A DNA stretch of 64,000 nt, taken from the NCBI GenBank assembly GCA_014649355.1, contig BMSW01000012.1:1-64000 (forward strand), in the 5' to 3' direction. Below are positions 60,658-64,000 of the stretch, piece after piece. A program made the position numbers and the translations under genes. The DNA is from Streptomyces althioticus. GTDB lineage: Bacteria > Actinomycetota > Actinomycetes > Streptomycetales > Streptomycetaceae. Each line of letters opens with the position of its first letter. The stretch's first letter is position 1. Under the pieces are notes generated by a model. It worked only from the letters and a program-made list of their open reading frames with translations, did no database searches and was not told where the DNA came from.

Positions 60658-61773
60658 ATGTCGAAGCTCGGCACCCTCGGCGCCCGACTCCACCACGGTG
60701 AGATCGGCTACGACTTCGTCAAGAACCGCAAGATCTGGTACGGCATCTCGATCCTCATCACCATCACGGCCATCGTCGGCCTGGCGGTGCGCGGCCTGCA
60801 CATGGGCATCGAGTTCCAGGGCGGCGCGGTCTTCACCACCCCGAAGAACATGAGCGTCTCGGTGTCCACCGCCGAGGGCTACGCGGAGGACGCCTCCGGC
60901 CACGACGCCATCGTCCAGAAGCTCGGCGACGGCAGCATGCGCATCCAGGTCGCGGGCATCGACACCAAGACCTCGGACACCATCAAGGACCGGCTCGCCG
61001 AGGACCTCAAGGTCGACGCCGAGAAGATCAACGCCGAACTGGTCGGTCCCAGCTGGGGCGAGCAGATCGCCAACAAGGCCTGGCAGGGCCTGGGGATCTT
61101 CCTGATCCTGGTGGTGATCTATCTGGCCATCGCCTTCGAGTGGCGGATGGCCGTCGCCGCGTTCGTCGCGCTGATCCACGACATCACCATCACGGTCGGG
61201 ATCTACGCCCTCGTCGGCTTCGAGGTCACCCCCGGCACGGTGATCGGTCTGCTCACCATCCTCGGCTACTCGCTGTACGACACGGTGGTCGTCTTCGACA
61301 GCCTCAAGGAACAGACCAGGGACATCACCAAGCAGAACCGCTGGACCTACAGCGAGATCGCCAACCGGTCGATCAACAGCACCCTGGTGCGGTCGGTCAA
61401 CACCACGGTGGTCGCGCTGCTCCCGGTGGCGGGTCTGCTGTTCATCGGCGGCGGCGTCCTCGGCGCCGGCATGCTGAACGACATCTCCCTGTCGCTGTTC
61501 GTCGGTCTTGCCGCAGGCGCCTACTCCTCGATCTTCATCGCCACCCCGCTCGTCGCCGACCTCAAGGAGCGCGAGCCGGCCATGAAGAGCCTGAAGAAGC
61601 GCGTCCTGGCCAAGCGCGCCCACGGCGGCGACCCGGACGAGGGCCAGGACGCCCCGGTGACCGACGACGAGTACGACGAGCCCGGCGACGTCGCGGCGGC
61701 GGTCGTCGGGCCCCGCAACCAGCCCGCGTCCCGTGCCCGTGGCCGCGGCCGACCCTCGGGGAAGCGCCGATGA
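60658..61773 (+). CDS. secF: Protein translocase subunit SecF
   Basis: A 371-residue partner of SecD with six helices. TM1 is IWYGISILITITAIVGLAV, the periplasmic-side GIEFQGGAVF follows, and HDITITVGIYALVGFEVTPGTVIG and LGYSLYDTVVVFD are the SecF hallmarks. The C-terminal tail of about 60 residues is charged and disordered. It starts three bases after the secD stop and overlaps apt. Confidence 0.95.
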   Translation: MSKLGTLGARLHHGEIGYDFVKNRKIWYGISILITITAIVGLAVRGLHMGIEFQGGAVFTTPKNMSVSVSTAEGYAEDASGHDAIVQKLGDGSMRIQVAGIDTKTSDTIKDRLAEDLKVDAEKINAELVGPSWGEQIANKAWQGLGIFLILVVIYLAIAFEWRMAVAAFVALIHDITITVGIYALVGFEVTPGTVIGLLTILGYSLYDTVVVFDSLKEQTRDITKQNRWTYSEIANRSINSTLVRSVNTTVVALLPVAGLLFIGGGVLGAGMLNDISLSLFVGLAAGAYSSIFIATPLVADLKEREPAMKSLKKRVLAKRAHGGDPDEGQDAPVTDDEYDEPGDVAAAVVGPRNQPASRARGRGRPSGKRR

Positions 61774-62318
61774 CCGACCACGCCGACCTGTCCGACCTGC
61801 TGCTGAGCCGCATCCGGGACGTGGCGGACTACCCGGAGCCGGGCGTGATGTTCAAGGACATCACCCCGCTCCTGGCCGACCCCAAGGCGTTCGACGCGCT
61901 CACCGGCGCCCTCGCCGACGTCGCCACCCGGGCCGGCGCCACCAAGGTCGTCGGCCTGGAGGCCCGCGGGTTCATCCTGGGCGCCCCGGTGGCTCTCCGC
62001 GCCGGCCTGGGCTTCATCCCCGTCCGCAAGGCGGGCAAGCTCCCCGGCGCCACCCTCAGCCAGTCGTACGACCTGGAGTACGGCTCGGCCGAGATCGAGG
62101 TCCACGCGGAGGACCTCGGCGCCGAGGACCGCGTCCTGGTCGTCGACGACGTCCTGGCCACCGGCGGCACCGCCGAGGCGTCCGTGCAGCTCATCCGCAG
62201 GGCGGGCGCCGAGGTGGCGGGCCTCGCCGTGCTGATGGAGCTCGGCTTCCTCGGCGGCCGGGCCCGCCTCGAGCCCGCCCTCGCGGGCGCCCCGCTGGAG
62301 GCGCTGCTCACGGTCTGA
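61770..62318 (+). CDS. apt: Adenine phosphoribosyltransferase
   Basis: A 182-residue purine-salvage enzyme that makes AMP from adenine and PRPP. The PRPP loop is VLVVDDVLATGGTAEAS near 123-139, and the opening is LLSRIRDVADYPEPGVMFKDITPLL, the APRT family mark. ATG 61770 overlaps the secF stop (ATGA). In streptomycetes apt lies directly before relA, as here; a hairpin separates them. Confidence 0.95.
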   Translation: MTDHADLSDLLLSRIRDVADYPEPGVMFKDITPLLADPKAFDALTGALADVATRAGATKVVGLEARGFILGAPVALRAGLGFIPVRKAGKLPGATLSQSYDLEYGSAEIEVHAEDLGAEDRVLVVDDVLATGGTAEASVQLIRRAGAEVAGLAVLMELGFLGGRARLEPALAGAPLEALLTV

Positions 62319-62359
62319 GGCCCCCGGGCGCCGGAGACGGCCCCTTGGGAACACCACGC

Positions 62360-62400
62360 AGGCGGACCCGGAGGAATCCGGCGTCCGCCTCGTGTGTTTC
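62360..62400 (+). terminator. Terminator between apt and relA
   Basis: AGGCGGAC-CCGGA (62360-62372) pairs with TCCGG and GTCCGCCT (62377-62390) with one bulged C. The loop is GGAA and CGTGTGTTTCTCC follows. Confidence 0.75.
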
Positions 62401-62510
62401 TCCTGTTGACCGTCCTCACACCGCTCCGGAGGCGATCGGCGGGCGCGGGCTCGCTACCATGGGGTCTCCGGAGCCTGACCGGGGACCCGGATCGCGCACG
62501 AGGAGCCCTC

Positions 62511-64000
<1,490 letters not shown>

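Overview
The window is chromosomal DNA from a streptomycete. It has very high GC content with strong GC bias at third codon positions, many GTG starts, short or absent leaders, and marker genes known from this genus: the sporulation gene ssgB, a BluB-CobT fusion, a phosphatidylinositol mannoside operon, and the block yebC-ruvCAB-yajC-secDF-apt-relA. From memory, the order of the right half matches the Streptomyces coelicolor core chromosome; that is recognition, not a search result. Most of the window is conserved core. I see no transposase, integrase, phage module, CRISPR array or large secondary-metabolite cluster.

Left part (1-12.6 kb): an aldo/keto reductase; a TetR regulator with a perfect palindromic operator and its MFS efflux partner; a PlsC-type acyltransferase; a Tat-exported glycerophosphodiester phosphodiesterase; a small sigma-like factor; an acetyltransferase; two small membrane proteins; a HAD phosphatase; and the methionine ABC importer metNIQ, preceded by a candidate Cys/Met leader peptide.

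Cobalamin and regulation (12.6-24 kb): cobL, a 1237-residue protein joining a long disordered region to BluB and CobT, and a CysG/CobA-type methyltransferase, together supporting corrin and lower-ligand synthesis. Then come a SpoU RNA methylase, a membrane Ser/Thr kinase, several small proteins and an APH-like kinase.

Middle (24-31.7 kb): a minus-strand tRNA cluster (three Val-GAC, one Cys, one Gly); a coupled pabB/pabC-like pair; a tandem GNAT; a cytoplasmic DsbA-like protein; two membrane proteins; a CGNR regulator; a six-unit 100-bp tandem repeat; ssgB; and a PGPGW-type membrane protein.

Sugar locus (31.7-39.4 kb): two identical-body tRNA-Val(CAC) genes flank an ABC importer (lipoprotein plus two permeases), a DUF624-like protein, a Tat-exported YetA/PcRGLX-like protein and an SRPBCC protein. 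A clear housekeeping promoter and two LacI-type palindromes lie at its head. The gene set resembles the Bacillus lpl/yet rhamnogalacturonan loci.

Right part (39.4-64 kb): a DnaQ-like exonuclease divergent from a DUF4365 protein and an unknown 407-residue protein; thrS; a HIT hydrolase; a large unknown membrane protein; an EF-G-like GTPase with an altered G4 motif; pgsA-patA-pimA; a repeat block; a LemA-like protein; pdxST; yebC; ruvCAB; yajC-secD-secF; apt; and the 5' part of relA, cut by the window end.

The most unusual structural signal is a hairpin-forming intergenic repeat (core GGGGCGCGGGGAACTGCGCG) in about 16 copies at four sites. All are in the same orientation, and three sites have tandem arrays with different unit lengths.
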